From NCBI RefSeq assembly GCF_006539545.1, contig NZ_BJNF01000046.1, positions 1 through 63,360 on the forward strand: a stretch of DNA of 63,360 nucleotides, written 5' to 3'. Made by a program: the position numbers and the translations under genes. This stretch comes from Nitrobacter winogradskyi. Lineage in GTDB: Bacteria > Pseudomonadota > Alphaproteobacteria > Rhizobiales > Xanthobacteraceae. Under the pieces are notes generated by a model. It worked only from the letters and a program-made list of their open reading frames with translations. It had not been told where the DNA came from and did no database searches. Shown here one piece after another: positions 48,966-58,330 of this stretch; the stretch's first letter is position 1; every line of letters starts with the position of its first letter.

Positions 48966-49271
48966 GTGACGACAGTATCGGAACGACAGACGAGCAGACG
49001 TGTGGACCCCGTGACCGCCCGCATCGCCGCATTGGCGGTGTTGATGTCGCTCGCGCTCGCAGGCTGCTCGACATCGATTGCGGATTTCGAGACGTCGTCG
49101 GATTCGCCGGAACGGCCCCGTGACGTATCGTCATATCCCGCGGTGCATGACCTTCCGGCTCCAAGAGATCAGGCGGCGATGGATCCCTCGGAGCAGGCGA
49201 AAGTCGAAAAGGAACTGATCGACGCACGCGACCGCCAGGCTCACGCCGCACAGAACCCGGAACCTCAATAA
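48966..49271 (+). CDS. Small lipoprotein
   Basis: I do not recognise the family. The 101-residue protein, starting at GTG 48966, has a lipoprotein signal: ARIAALAVLMSLALAGC, with the acylated cysteine at residue 34. The mature part is short, charged and proline-rich, with a helical EQAKVEKELIDARDRQ segment near the end. It is probably tethered to a membrane in the periplasm. The 259-base gap to divergent phaC holds both promoters and a 10-base palindrome CCATATATGG at 48812-48821. Confidence 0.7.
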   Translation: MTTVSERQTSRRVDPVTARIAALAVLMSLALAGCSTSIADFETSSDSPERPRDVSSYPAVHDLPAPRDQAAMDPSEQAKVEKELIDARDRQAHAAQNPEPQ

Positions 49272-49296
49272 GCCCGTGAACGGCCCTCATCCACAT

Positions 49297-49423
49297 AGAG
49301 CACTTTCGCTTCTGATCAAATCAGAAGCGAGCTCTAGATTGTTGTTTTAACGCGTTTCTTCGCGCGAACCTGGTATCCATCCCCAGGTCAAGCCCGAGGA
49401 CATGCTTCGCTCGAGAGCGCTCT
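49297..49423 (+). repeat. Composite palindromic repeat (family A), full copy
   Basis: A full copy, reading AGAGCACTTTCGCTTCTGAT ... AGCGAGCTCTAGATTGTTG ... CCCCAGGTCAAGCCCGAGGA ... TCGAGAGCGCTCT. It has the terminal hairpin (CGCTTCTGAT/ATCAGAAGCG), exact here over ten bases, and the GGTCAAGCC module that the copy at 40868 lacks. Confidence 0.85.
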
Positions 49424-49430
49424 TTTGATT

Positions 49431-49479
49431 GAGCATGATCTTATCCGAAAACCGGCTTCCACTTTTCAGGATCATGCTC
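49431..49479. repeat. Palindromic repeat (family D)
   Basis: GAGCATGATC at 49431-49440 and GATCATGCTC at 49470-49479 are perfect inverted arms. The loop carries the complement of AAGTGGAAGCCGGTTTTCGG, the same core as at 27951-28004. It directly follows the family A copy. The remaining bases to 49687 hold the promoter of the aminotransferase gene but no box I would defend. Confidence 0.8.
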
Positions 49480-49687
49480 CAAGCACGCGACATGATGGCA
49501 GGGCAGGGTGTCCGTGTTAAAAGAAGCTGATTCAAGCAGACGGTTGCGTCCCGAACGTCAAACCTCGACGCCGGCAAACCTGCGCTTGAACATGTCAAGT
49601 TATTGAATACACACGATTTAGCGAAGTCTCGCTGACTTCATCGAGGCAAGGACGCTCGCCTCGCCAATCCGGCCTGGAGCCAGGACC

Positions 49688-50905
49688 ATGGAAGAGTTTT
49701 ATCGTATCCGCCGTCTGCCGCCTTACGTTTTCGAACAGATCAATCGCGCCAAGGCGGCCGCCCGGAACGCCGGAGCCGATATCATCGACCTGGGCATGGG
49801 CAATCCGGACCTGCCGACGCCGCCTCATGTCATCGAAAAGCTCAAGGAAACCCTCGGCAAGCCCAAGACCGACCGCTATTCGGCCTCGCGCGGCATCACC
49901 GGCCTGCGCAGGGCTCAGGCCGGCTACTATGCCCGCCGCTTCGGCGTGAAGCTCAATCCCGATACGCAGATCGTGGCGACGCTCGGCTCCAAGGAAGGTT
50001 TTGCGAACGTCGCTCAGGCGATCACCGCGCCGGGCGACGTCATCCTCTGTCCAAACCCGAGCTATCCGATTCACGCCTTCGGCTTCCTGATGGCGGGCGG
50101 CGTGATCCGCTCGGTCCCGTCCTCACCGACTCCGGAATTCTTCGCCGCCTGCGAGCGTGCGATCATCCATTCCATTCCGAAGCCGATCGGGCTGATCGTC
50201 TGCTACCCGTCGAATCCGACGGCGCAGGTCGCGAGCCTCGATTTCTACAAGGATCTCGTGGCGTTCGCGAAGAAGCACGAGATCTTCATCCTGTCCGATC
50301 TCGCTTATTCCGAAGTCTATTTCGACGACAACCCGCCGCCTTCGGTGCTGCAGGTGCCCGGCGCGCTCGACGTCACCGTGGAATTCACGTCGATGTCGAA
50401 GACGTTCTCGATGGCAGGCTGGCGCATCGGTTTCGCGGTCGGCAACGAACGCATTATCGCGGCGCTGGCGCGTGTCAAATCCTACCTCGATTACGGGGCC
50501 TTCACGCCAGTACAGGTGGCGGCCACGGCGGCGCTGAATGGTCCCGACACCTGCATCCGGGAGATGCGCGAAACCTATCGCAAGCGCCGTGATACGCTGG
50601 TTGAATCGTTCGGCCGCGCAGGATGGGTGATCCCGCCGCCGCAAGCCTCGATGTTCGCATGGGCGCCGCTGCCCGAACGCTTCCGCGATCTCGGGAGCAT
50701 GCAGTTCTCAACCCTGATGGTGGAGAAATCGGGCGTCGTGGTATCGCCCGGCGTGGGGTTCGGCGAGCATGGCGAAGGCTATGTCCGCATCGCCATGGTG
50801 GAAAACGAGCAGAGAATTCGCCAGGCCGCCCGCGGCGTCCGCCACTTCCTTGAAAGCGGCATTGAAACGTTGCACAACGTGGTTCCTCTCGCCAACCGGC
50901 GGTAG
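49688..50905 (+). CDS. Class I/II aminotransferase (alanine or LL-diaminopimelate type)
   Basis: This PLP enzyme belongs to the AlaC/DapL-like branch of aspartate-aminotransferase fold I. The 405-residue protein has IIDLGMGNPDLPTP, the conserved NPTAQV, SDLAYSEVYFDD and the PLP lysine in SMSKTFSMAGWRIGF. The arginine binding the substrate carboxylate is in GYVRIAMVENEQRI. Rhizobial homologues are often annotated LL-diaminopimelate aminotransferase, but alanine synthesis fits the AlaC branch equally well. The location just before hom suggests a link to the aspartate or alanine families. Start follows CCAGGA. Confidence 0.85.
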   Translation: MEEFYRIRRLPPYVFEQINRAKAAARNAGADIIDLGMGNPDLPTPPHVIEKLKETLGKPKTDRYSASRGITGLRRAQAGYYARRFGVKLNPDTQIVATLGSKEGFANVAQAITAPGDVILCPNPSYPIHAFGFLMAGGVIRSVPSSPTPEFFAACERAIIHSIPKPIGLIVCYPSNPTAQVASLDFYKDLVAFAKKHEIFILSDLAYSEVYFDDNPPPSVLQVPGALDVTVEFTSMSKTFSMAGWRIGFAVGNERIIAALARVKSYLDYGAFTPVQVAATAALNGPDTCIREMRETYRKRRDTLVESFGRAGWVIPPPQASMFAWAPLPERFRDLGSMQFSTLMVEKSGVVVSPGVGFGEHGEGYVRIAMVENEQRIRQAARGVRHFLESGIETLHNVVPLANRR

Positions 50906-50911
50906 GCGCCA

Positions 50912-50963
50912 GACCGGAAAATGCCTTTCCGGTCTTCCGCTCGGGTGGTGTGCCTCGCACACC
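50912..50963 (+). promoter_or_regulatory. Two tandem hairpins in the hom leader
   Basis: GACCGGAAA (50912-50920) pairs perfectly with TTTCCGGTC (50926-50934). GGTGTGC (50947-50953) pairs with GCACACC (50957-50963). Both lie in the 77 bases between the aminotransferase stop and the hom start. They could attenuate, stabilise or mask translation of the hom message. No leader peptide with a run of regulatory codons is visible. Confidence 0.5.
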
Positions 50964-50982
50964 GGTTTCCAGCAGGTTTGTT

Positions 50983-52305
50983 ATGGTCGCACCACTGAAA
51001 GTGGGAATCGCGGGGCTCGGAACTGTCGGCTCCGCTGTCGTCCGCCTGATCGAGCAGCAAAGGGGCGCGCTCACGGCGCGTTGCGGGCGCGGCGTGCGTG
51101 TCGTCGCCGTGGCGGCGCGCTCGAAAGCCAGGAAGCGCGACGTCGACTTGACCGACATCGCATGGGCCAAGGACGCGCTGGCGCTGGCGAACGATCCCGG
51201 CATCGACTGCTTCGTCGAATTGATGGGCGGTTCGGACGATCCGGCGCATTCCGCGATCGAAGCGGCCCTGAAATCCGGCAAGTCGGTGGTGACGGCCAAC
51301 AAGGCGCTGATCGCCAAGCACGGCCTGCGGCTGGCTTCTCTCGCCGAGCAGCACGGCGGCGCGTTGAACTACGAAGCGGCGGTCGGCGCCGCCATTCCCG
51401 TCATCAAGACGCTGCGCGAAGGGCTTGCGGGCACGACGATCAATCGCGTCTACGGCATTCTCAACGGCACCTGCAACTACATCCTGACGCGGATGGAACG
51501 GGAAGGCCTGTCGTTCGCCGAATGCCTGAAGGACGCCCAGCGCCTGGGCTATGCGGAAGCCGACCCGTCATTCGATGTCGACGGTCACGACACCGCGCAG
51601 AAGCTTTCGATTCTGGCGAGCCTGGCTTTCGGCACGCGCATTGCTCAGAACGAGGTCTATGTCGAAGGCATTTCCTCGATCGCGCCGGAGGATCTTCGCG
51701 CGGCCGAGGAACTCGGCTACCGGGTCAAGCTGTTGGGGGTCGCGGTGCGGACCTCGAAAGGCATCGAGCAGCGGGTGCATCCGACCATGGTGCCGAAGAC
51801 ATCGTCCATCGCGCAGGTCATGGGCGTCACCAACGCGGTGACCATCGACGGCGACGGCATCCCCCCGATCACGCTTGTCGGTCCGGGCGCCGGCGGAGCC
51901 GCGACGGCGTCCGCCGTGGTCGCGGATATCGCCGATGTCGCGTCCGGCACCCGCGCTCTGCCGTTCGGCCGGCATTCGACGAAGCTGCGTGAGACCAAGA
52001 AGGCGCCGATGGAACGCCACGAGGGCGGCTATTACATCCGCCTGATGGCGCGCGATTTCGCCGGCACCGCCGCGACCATCGCCACGCGGCTCGCCGAACA
52101 GAAGATCTCGATCGAATCCATCGTGCAGCGTCATCCCAACGGCAAGCTGGATACCGACGAAGCCGACACGCCGATTTCGCCGGTTCCGGTTCTGCTGATC
52201 ACCTATGCAACCAGCGAGGACGCGGTGCATCGCGCGCTCCATGCCGTGAGAGCTGACAAGGTCATCACGGGGCGGCCGCAAGTCATTCGCATCGAGAAGA
52301 ACTGA
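50983..52305 (+). CDS. hom: Homoserine dehydrogenase
   Basis: Hom reduces aspartate semialdehyde to homoserine, the branch to threonine and methionine. The 440-residue protein has the NAD(P)-binding VGIAGLGTVGSAVVRL at residues 6-21, the VTANKALIAKHG segment and the catalytic GILNGTCNYILTRM. A Lys/Asp pair is in DPSFDVDGHDTAQK. A C-terminal ACT domain (about 355-435) suggests feedback control by threonine. The ATG at 50983 follows AGCAGG and fits the family; an in-frame ATG at 50950 would start within a hairpin. Confidence 0.96.
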   Translation: MVAPLKVGIAGLGTVGSAVVRLIEQQRGALTARCGRGVRVVAVAARSKARKRDVDLTDIAWAKDALALANDPGIDCFVELMGGSDDPAHSAIEAALKSGKSVVTANKALIAKHGLRLASLAEQHGGALNYEAAVGAAIPVIKTLREGLAGTTINRVYGILNGTCNYILTRMEREGLSFAECLKDAQRLGYAEADPSFDVDGHDTAQKLSILASLAFGTRIAQNEVYVEGISSIAPEDLRAAEELGYRVKLLGVAVRTSKGIEQRVHPTMVPKTSSIAQVMGVTNAVTIDGDGIPPITLVGPGAGGAATASAVVADIADVASGTRALPFGRHSTKLRETKKAPMERHEGGYYIRLMARDFAGTAATIATRLAEQKISIESIVQRHPNGKLDTDEADTPISPVPVLLITYATSEDAVHRALHAVRADKVITGRPQVIRIEKN

Positions 52306-52360
52306 CAAGGATTGCGTATAAATAAAGGGAGCCTCCGCGCTGTCCGAGGGAGTTGAAACG

Positions 52361-53356
52361 ATGCCGACACAGAATTCCGTTCCGTCGCAGCAGGTGCTGG
52401 AGCGTATCCTGACGCTTGAAGTCGTGCGGGTGACGGAACGGGCGGCGGTGTCGGCGGCGCGCCTGCGCGGTCGCGGCATGGAAAAGGCATCGGATCAGGC
52501 CGCGGTCGATGCGATGCGACGCGAGCTCAACAATTTGCCGATCGACGGTACGGTCGTGATCGGCGAGGGCGAGATCGACGAGGCGCCGATGCTGTTCATC
52601 GGCGAAAAGGTCGGCAACACACGCGGCCCACGGGTCGATATCGCCGTCGATCCGCTCGAGGGAACGGTGCTGTGCGCCAAGAACATGGCGGGCGCGATCG
52701 CCACCATTGCGATAGCCCAGGCCGGCACGCTGCTTCACGCGCCGGACTGCTACATGGACAAGATCGCGATCGGACCCGGCTATCCGAAGGGCACGGTGGA
52801 TCTCGACGCGCCGGTGGAAGAGAACATCATCAACCTGGCCAAGGCCAAGGGGGTCAAGCCGACCGAGATCACCGCCATTCTGCTCGACCGGCCACGCCAT
52901 GCGGCCAAGATCGCCGCGCTGCGCAAGCTCGGCACCGCGGTGAGCCTGATCAGCGACGGCGACGTCGCCGGCGTCATCCACACCGCCGAGCCGCGAACGG
53001 GAATTGACATCTATCTCGGCAGCGGCGGCGCTCCCGAAGGCGTGCTGTCGGCGGCGGCGCTGCGCTGCATCGGCGGACAGATGCAGACCCGCCTCATCAT
53101 CGACAGCGAGGCGCTGCGCGAGCGGACGCTGCAAATGGGCATCGAGGATCCCAGAAAGAAATACGAGATCGACGACATGGTGAAGGGCGACTGCCTGTTC
53201 GCCGCCACAGGCGTGACATCAGGTTCGCTCTTGTCCGGCGTAAGATTCCGCAAGAAGGTGATCGAGACCGATACGGTGGTGATGCGTTCCGCGTCCGGCA
53301 CCGTGCGTCGCATCAAGGCCGAGCATCGCAGGACGGACAGGTTCGACCAGAATTGA
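52361..53356 (+). CDS. glpX: Class II fructose-1,6-bisphosphatase GlpX
   Basis: GlpX removes the 1-phosphate of fructose 1,6-bisphosphate in gluconeogenesis and, in autotrophs, in the Calvin cycle. The 331-residue protein has the metal site segments IGEGEIDEAPMLFIGEKVG and VDPLEGTVLCAKN. Downstream it has YMDKIAIGP and SDGDVAGVIHTAEPRTG, all typical of the family. The start follows GAGGGAG. It lies 55 bases after hom and 50 bases before recJ; the three probably form an operon. Confidence 0.95.
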   Translation: MPTQNSVPSQQVLERILTLEVVRVTERAAVSAARLRGRGMEKASDQAAVDAMRRELNNLPIDGTVVIGEGEIDEAPMLFIGEKVGNTRGPRVDIAVDPLEGTVLCAKNMAGAIATIAIAQAGTLLHAPDCYMDKIAIGPGYPKGTVDLDAPVEENIINLAKAKGVKPTEITAILLDRPRHAAKIAALRKLGTAVSLISDGDVAGVIHTAEPRTGIDIYLGSGGAPEGVLSAAALRCIGGQMQTRLIIDSEALRERTLQMGIEDPRKKYEIDDMVKGDCLFAATGVTSGSLLSGVRFRKKVIETDTVVMRSASGTVRRIKAEHRRTDRFDQN

Positions 53357-53406
53357 GAAAGCAGGCGACGTCGCCCCGGCCGACATCGCAAGGCGCGGAC
53401 GACATC

Positions 53407-55248
53407 ATGACCCTGCCAGCCTCCGCATTGCCTGTCGAAGCTCCTGACGCCTTTTTCGGTGTGTCGCATTCAGCGACGAGCCGTCTGTGGCGCGATCGCC
53501 TCGATCCACGAGGCGCGGCGCGCGCGCTGGCGATCGCGCAACGGCATCAATTGCCGGAGATGCTGGCGCGGGTGATCGCCGGACGCGGCGTCGACATCGA
53601 TGCGGTCGCGGATTTTCTCGATCCCACCATCCGCCGGCTGATGCCCGATCCTTTCACCGTGACGCAGATGGAGACGGCCGCGCGGCGGCTCGCGGATGCC
53701 GCGATCCACCGCGAGACCGTCGCGATCTTCGGTGATTACGACGTCGACGGCGCGACCTCTGCGGCGCTGCTCGCCTGGCATCTGCGGCATTGCGGCCTTG
53801 ATCCGCTGATCCATATCCCCGACCGCGTTTTCGAAGGCTACGGCCCCAACGTCGATGCGATCGATGCGCTCGCGGGCAGGGGCGCGACCTTGCTGGTGAC
53901 GGTGGACTGCGGCACGACCAGCATCGAGCCGCTGGCGGTCGCGAGGCAGCGGGGGATGTCGGTCGTCGTGATCGACCATCACCAATGCGGCGACGACCTG
54001 CCAGAGGTCGAGGCGCTGGTGAATCCGAACCGCCCTGACGATCTTTCCGGCCTCGGTCATCTCGCAGCCGTCGGTCTGGTTTTTGTCACGCTGGTCGCGC
54101 TGAATCGCGAACTGCGCCGGCGCGGTTTCTGGAGCGGCGAGCGGCCGGAACCGAATCTCCTGGACATGCTGCATCACGTCGCGCTCGGAACGGTCGCCGA
54201 CGTCGCGCCGCTGACCGGTCTCAACCGCGCCTTCGTCGCGAAGGGATTGATCGCGCTGCGCCGCCGCGATCATGTCGGCCACACCGCGCTGATGGATGTG
54301 GCGCGGCTGAGCGGCCCGCCGGAAGCCTGGCACCTCGGCTTCATGCTGGGGCCGCGCATCAACGCCGGCGGCCGGATCGGGCGCGCTGACCTCGGCGTCC
54401 GGCTGCTGCTCGAAGGCGATGTGTCCGAAGCCGCGCGGATCGCCGCCGAACTCGATCGCCTCAATGCCGAACGCCGCGTGATCGAACAGACCGCCGAAGC
54501 CCAGGCCGAAGCCGAGGCGCTGGCCTCGCTCGGTCTCGAGGACAAGGGGTCCGTCATCGTCACCGCGTCCGAGGGCTGGCATCCGGGCGTGGTCGGTCTC
54601 GTGGCGTCGCGGCTCAAGGACAAATTTTCACGTCCCGCTTTCGTTGTCGCGCTGGAGCCCGGTGGCATCGGGACCGGCTCGGGGCGTTCCATCGGCGGCG
54701 TCGATCTCGGCAAGGCGGTGCGGCGGGCCGTGGCGGACGGCGTGCTGCTCAAGGGCGGCGGCCATACCATGGCGGCCGGCGTGACGTTGCGGAAGGAGCA
54801 GCTTGCGGAATTCCGCGCCTATATGGAAACGGCGCTCGCCGCGGATGTCGCACAGTCGCGCCACGTCCGCGAGCTTTTCATCGATGGCGCGGTCAGCGCG
54901 CGGGCGGCGACGCCCGAATTCGTGGCGACGCTCAATCGCGCGGGACCGTTCGGCGCGGGTAATCCCGAGCCGGTGGTGGCGTTGCCCGCTCACCAGTTGA
55001 TCCATGCCGACGAGATCGGGCAGGCCCACCTTAGGTTGCGGCTCAGATCCGGGGACGGCGCGATCTTGAACGGCATCGCGTTTCGCGCGGTCGGACAACC
55101 GCTCGGCAACGCTCTGGCCCAAATGCGGGGCCAGTTGCTGCACGTGGCGGGATCGCTGGCGGTGGACCGCTGGCAGGGCGCGGAGCGCGTGCAGCTGCGC
55201 GTGGTGGATGTCGCGGTGCCGGATCCAGGACCGAAGACAATTCGGTAG
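53407..55248 (+). CDS. recJ: Single-stranded-DNA-specific exonuclease RecJ
   Basis: RecJ degrades single-stranded DNA 5' to 3' in recombination and repair. The 613-residue protein has the DHH-family metal motifs: FGDYDVDGATSAALL, VTVDCGTTS, and the DHH itself in VVIDHHQCGDDLP. The downstream DHHA1 domain has KGGGHTMAAGVTL. An OB-fold-like C-terminal part covers about 490-613. The ATG at 53407 gives a normal N-terminus; in-frame sequence to a TTG at 53353 overlaps the end of glpX. Confidence 0.95.
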   Translation: MTLPASALPVEAPDAFFGVSHSATSRLWRDRLDPRGAARALAIAQRHQLPEMLARVIAGRGVDIDAVADFLDPTIRRLMPDPFTVTQMETAARRLADAAIHRETVAIFGDYDVDGATSAALLAWHLRHCGLDPLIHIPDRVFEGYGPNVDAIDALAGRGATLLVTVDCGTTSIEPLAVARQRGMSVVVIDHHQCGDDLPEVEALVNPNRPDDLSGLGHLAAVGLVFVTLVALNRELRRRGFWSGERPEPNLLDMLHHVALGTVADVAPLTGLNRAFVAKGLIALRRRDHVGHTALMDVARLSGPPEAWHLGFMLGPRINAGGRIGRADLGVRLLLEGDVSEAARIAAELDRLNAERRVIEQTAEAQAEAEALASLGLEDKGSVIVTASEGWHPGVVGLVASRLKDKFSRPAFVVALEPGGIGTGSGRSIGGVDLGKAVRRAVADGVLLKGGGHTMAAGVTLRKEQLAEFRAYMETALAADVAQSRHVRELFIDGAVSARAATPEFVATLNRAGPFGAGNPEPVVALPAHQLIHADEIGQAHLRLRLRSGDGAILNGIAFRAVGQPLGNALAQMRGQLLHVAGSLAVDRWQGAERVQLRVVDVAVPDPGPKTIR

Positions 55249-55282
55249 GTGACGATCAAAAGCGGGATGACCAGTTCCCGCG

Positions 55283-56506
55283 CTACAATCCCTGTCTCAG
55301 CTTCGCCAGCACTTTCAGTCCGGCATAGCCATCAGGCGGCAGTCCGACGCGAGCCTGGAAATCCTTCACTGCCTTCATGGTGTCGTTGCCGACGCGGCCA
55401 TCGGTGCCGCCGGTGTCGAAGCCGGCTTGGGTCAGACGCGTCTGCACCTCCTGCACTTCGGCCAGCGTGAGCGCGCGTTCCGATCCGGGGAAGGGCTGGA
55501 TAAAGGGCGGAGCGCCGAGGATGCGGTCGCCGAGATGACAGATCGAAAGTGCGTAGTTCATGGACGGATTATAGCTGCGCACGGCATAGAAATTCGGCCC
55601 CAGCAGAAACGCGGGGCCGCCCGGTTCCGGGATCCAGAGCTTGGCTGAAGCATTCGGCTGCGGAAACGCCTGACCGTCGGCGCGCTGCACGCCGGCCGCC
55701 GCCCAGGCGGCATAGCTGCGGCTGCCGCTCGCGCCGCCGGGTGCGCGCACCTCGTATCCCCAATGCTCGCCGCGATGATACCTGCCGCGCTTGATCAGGT
55801 AGCGCGCGGTCGAACCCAGCGCATCGTCGGGTTTTCCGAACGGCGAGACCCGGCCGTCGCCGTCGTAGTCCATGCCGACGTTGAGCCAGACTTCCGGCAT
55901 CCACTGGCTGTGTCCCATCGCGCCGGCCCACGAGCCGCGCATCTCCTCCGGCGTGCTCCAGCCCTTGTCCACGATGCGCAGCGCATTGATGAGCTCGGTT
56001 TCCCAATAGGCGCGCCGCCGCGGCTCGTTCCAGGCCAGCGCCGCCAGCGAAGGAAACACCGGACGCATGTGGTTCTTCTGCACTAGCGGATCGCCGAAGG
56101 CGGTCTCGACGCCCCACAGTGCGAGCAATGTTCCGCGCTCTACCCCGAAATCGCGCTCGATCCGCGCGAACAGCGCGTCGTTCTTCCGCAGCGCCTCCTT
56201 GCCGGCGGTGATCCGCCAATCCGAGACGCGACGGTTGATGTACTGCCAGATCTTTTCGTGAAACTCCGGCTGTTTGCGCATCTTGTTGAAGACGCTCATG
56301 TCCGGCTCGATCCGGCCCATGCAGCGGCTCCAGGTCGCGCTTGAAACACCCTTGGCCAGCGCGCGGGCGCGGAAGCCGTCGTGCCATTGCTCGAACCCCT
56401 GAGGCATGGCGGCGAGAGCAGGGAAGGGCGCAAGCGCCGCCACCGCTCCGAGACATCGCAACGCGCCGCGCCGGCTGAGCCGGATGTGAGAATCGGGGAC
56501 TGTCAT
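55283..56506 (-). CDS. MltB-type lytic murein transglycosylase with peptidoglycan-binding domain
   Basis: Lytic transglycosylases cleave glycan strands with formation of 1,6-anhydro-MurNAc, the compound AnmK later recycles. The 407-residue protein has an export signal containing SRRGALRCLGAVAALA (Tat-like twin arginine, then hydrophobic). An SLT-2/MltB domain follows, with the catalytic glutamate in LALWGVETAFGDP and AMGHSQWMPEVWLNVG. A C-terminal peptidoglycan-binding helical domain is at about 345-405 (VQTRLTQAGFDTGGTDGRVG). The ATG at 56506 is preferred over one at 56542. Confidence 0.92.
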   Translation of the reverse strand: MTVPDSHIRLSRRGALRCLGAVAALAPFPALAAMPQGFEQWHDGFRARALAKGVSSATWSRCMGRIEPDMSVFNKMRKQPEFHEKIWQYINRRVSDWRITAGKEALRKNDALFARIERDFGVERGTLLALWGVETAFGDPLVQKNHMRPVFPSLAALAWNEPRRRAYWETELINALRIVDKGWSTPEEMRGSWAGAMGHSQWMPEVWLNVGMDYDGDGRVSPFGKPDDALGSTARYLIKRGRYHRGEHWGYEVRAPGGASGSRSYAAWAAAGVQRADGQAFPQPNASAKLWIPEPGGPAFLLGPNFYAVRSYNPSMNYALSICHLGDRILGAPPFIQPFPGSERALTLAEVQEVQTRLTQAGFDTGGTDGRVGNDTMKAVKDFQARVGLPPDGYAGLKVLAKLRQGL

Positions 56507-56575
56507 GCAGCGAGCATAACGGAGCGAAGCACTCCGCAGCAAAGCTTCATTGCGTCGCGGGAACTTGACCTTCCC

Positions 56576-57142
56576 TCAATCCTTGGCGCGCTCGACGTAG
56601 GAGCCGTCCTCGGTCATCACCACGACGCGGGTGCCGACGGCGACATGCGGCGGCACGCCGGTGCGGACCCCGTTCGACAGCACGGCGGGCTTATACGACG
56701 AGGACGCGGTCTGCCCCTTGGTGACAGGCTCGGTCTCAACCACTTCGAGCGTCACCCGCTGCGGCAGCGTGATGGCCACCGGCACCATGTCGTGCAGGGA
56801 CAGTTTCACCACCATGTTTTCCTGCAGATACGGCGCGGCGCTGCCGACGATATCCTTGGGCACCTGGACCTGATCGTAGGTCTCGGCATTCATGAAGTGG
56901 AAGCCGTCGCCGTCTTCATAAAGGAAGGTGAAGTTGTGATCCTCGATGGTGGCGCGCTCGACCTGGTCGGTGGTCTTGTAGCGCTCGGAAATCTTCACGC
57001 CGTCGCTGATCCGCCGCATCTCGATCTGGCTGACCGGGGTTCCCTTGCCGGGGTGGATGTTCTCCGCGGTGAGGACCACGTAGAGCTTGCCGTCTTGCTC
57101 GATGACGTTGCCCTTGCGAATAGAACTGGCGATGACTCTCAA
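56576..57142 (-). CDS. efp: Elongation factor P
   Basis: EF-P rescues ribosomes stalled at polyproline stretches. The 188-residue protein has the three-domain length of the family. Domain I carries the modification lysine Lys33 in [12 protein letters not shown], where EpmA attaches beta-lysine. Domain III ends with [15 protein letters not shown]. The start codon is TTG at 57142, with AGGA nine bases upstream; the protein sequence from this point matches rhizobial EF-P. The gene faces away from epmA and epmB, so substrate and modifying enzymes share one intergenic control region (57143-57286). Confidence 0.95.
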   Translation of the reverse strand: MRVIASSIRKGNVIEQDGKLYVVLTAENIHPGKGTPVSQIEMRRISDGVKISERYKTTDQVERATIEDHNFTFLYEDGDGFHFMNAETYDQVQVPKDIVGSAAPYLQENMVVKLSLHDMVPVAITLPQRVTLEVVETEPVTKGQTASSSYKPAVLSNGVRTGVPPHVAVGTRVVVMTEDGSYVERAKD

Positions 57143-57286
57143 GGCTGGATTTCCTAAGGTTCTGGCTTAAGGCCGGTCCGGACGGAACGTCCTGCGGCCT
57201 TTGAAGCGGTTTCGGGCCGCAACATACTGATTTGGCCCGTCGGCGCCAGTGTTTTGCGGCCGATTCCGGTCGATTGCTGAGGATGG

Positions 57287-58330
57287 ATGGAAAGGATTTC
57301 CCCCTGGTGGGATCAGGCGAGACATGCGGACCGAAAGCCGTTCCTGAACGCGCGAACCGCCGTGACCAGGGCGCTGCGGGCATGGTTCGACGCGCAAGGG
57401 TTCGTCGAGGTCGAAACCGGTGTTCTGCAGGTGTCGCCGGGCAACGAAACCCACCTTCATGCGCCCCGCACGGCGTTGACGACGGCGGCCGGCGATCACC
57501 TCACGCGCTACCTGCGCACATCCCCGGAATTCGCCTGCAAGAAGCTGCTGGCGGCCGGTGAGCAGAAGATGGTGGAGTTCGCGCGGGTGTTCCGGGACCG
57601 CGAGCGCGGCGTACTGCACCTGCCGGAATTCACCATGCTGGAATGGTATCGCGCAGGCGGCTCCTATGAGGTGGTCATGGCCGACTGTATCGCGGTGATC
57701 GCCATTGCAGCGCGGGCGACAGGCATCGCGAGATTTTCGTTTCGCGGCCGGCAAGCCGATCCGCTCGCCGAGCCGGAACGATTGACGGTCGCCGCCGCGT
57801 TCAACCGCTTCGCCGGAATTGACCTCCTGGATACGGTCGTCGGCCGCGAGGGCGATCGCGCGGCGCTGGCGAAGGCGGCGCGAGGGCGGGTGCGGATCGC
57901 GGACGACGACAACTGGTCGGATATTTTCAGCAAGGTGCTGGTCGAGCATATCGAGCCGCGTCTCGGGCAGGACCGTTTGACGGTGCTGTCCGACTACCCT
58001 GCGCCCGAAGCCGCGCTGGCGCGGATCAGTCCGTCTGACAGCCGCGTCGCCGAACGCTTCGAGGTCTATGCCTGCGGTGTCGAGCTTGCGAACGGCTTCG
58101 GTGAATTGACCGACGCCGCCGAACAGCGCATCCGTTTCACGCAAGCGATGGACGACAAGCAAAGCCGTTACGGCGAGCGCTATCCGCTGGACGAGGATTT
58201 TCTGGCGGCCGTCGCCCGAATGCCGGAAGCGGGCGGGGTGGCGCTGGGCCTGGATCGGCTGGTGATGCTGGCGAGCGGCGCCTCAAAGATCGATCAGGTG
58301 GTGTGGACGCCGCCCGCGGAGGATGCATGA
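57287..58330 (+). CDS. epmA: EF-P-(beta)-lysine ligase EpmA
   Basis: EpmA (PoxA/GenX/YjeA) is a paralogue of class II lysyl-tRNA synthetase that attaches beta-lysine to EF-P. The 347-residue protein has the class II motifs: VEVETGVLQVSPGNETHLHAP, the motif 2 region FRDRERGVLHLPEFTMLEWY and motif 3 GVALGLDRLVMLASG. It lacks the anticodon-binding domain of LysS, as expected. The ATG at 57287 follows TGAGGA. It overlaps epmB by four bases (ATGA at 58327), so the two enzymes are coupled. Confidence 0.95.
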   Translation: MERISPWWDQARHADRKPFLNARTAVTRALRAWFDAQGFVEVETGVLQVSPGNETHLHAPRTALTTAAGDHLTRYLRTSPEFACKKLLAAGEQKMVEFARVFRDRERGVLHLPEFTMLEWYRAGGSYEVVMADCIAVIAIAARATGIARFSFRGRQADPLAEPERLTVAAAFNRFAGIDLLDTVVGREGDRAALAKAARGRVRIADDDNWSDIFSKVLVEHIEPRLGQDRLTVLSDYPAPEAALARISPSDSRVAERFEVYACGVELANGFGELTDAAEQRIRFTQAMDDKQSRYGERYPLDEDFLAAVARMPEAGGVALGLDRLVMLASGASKIDQVVWTPPAEDA

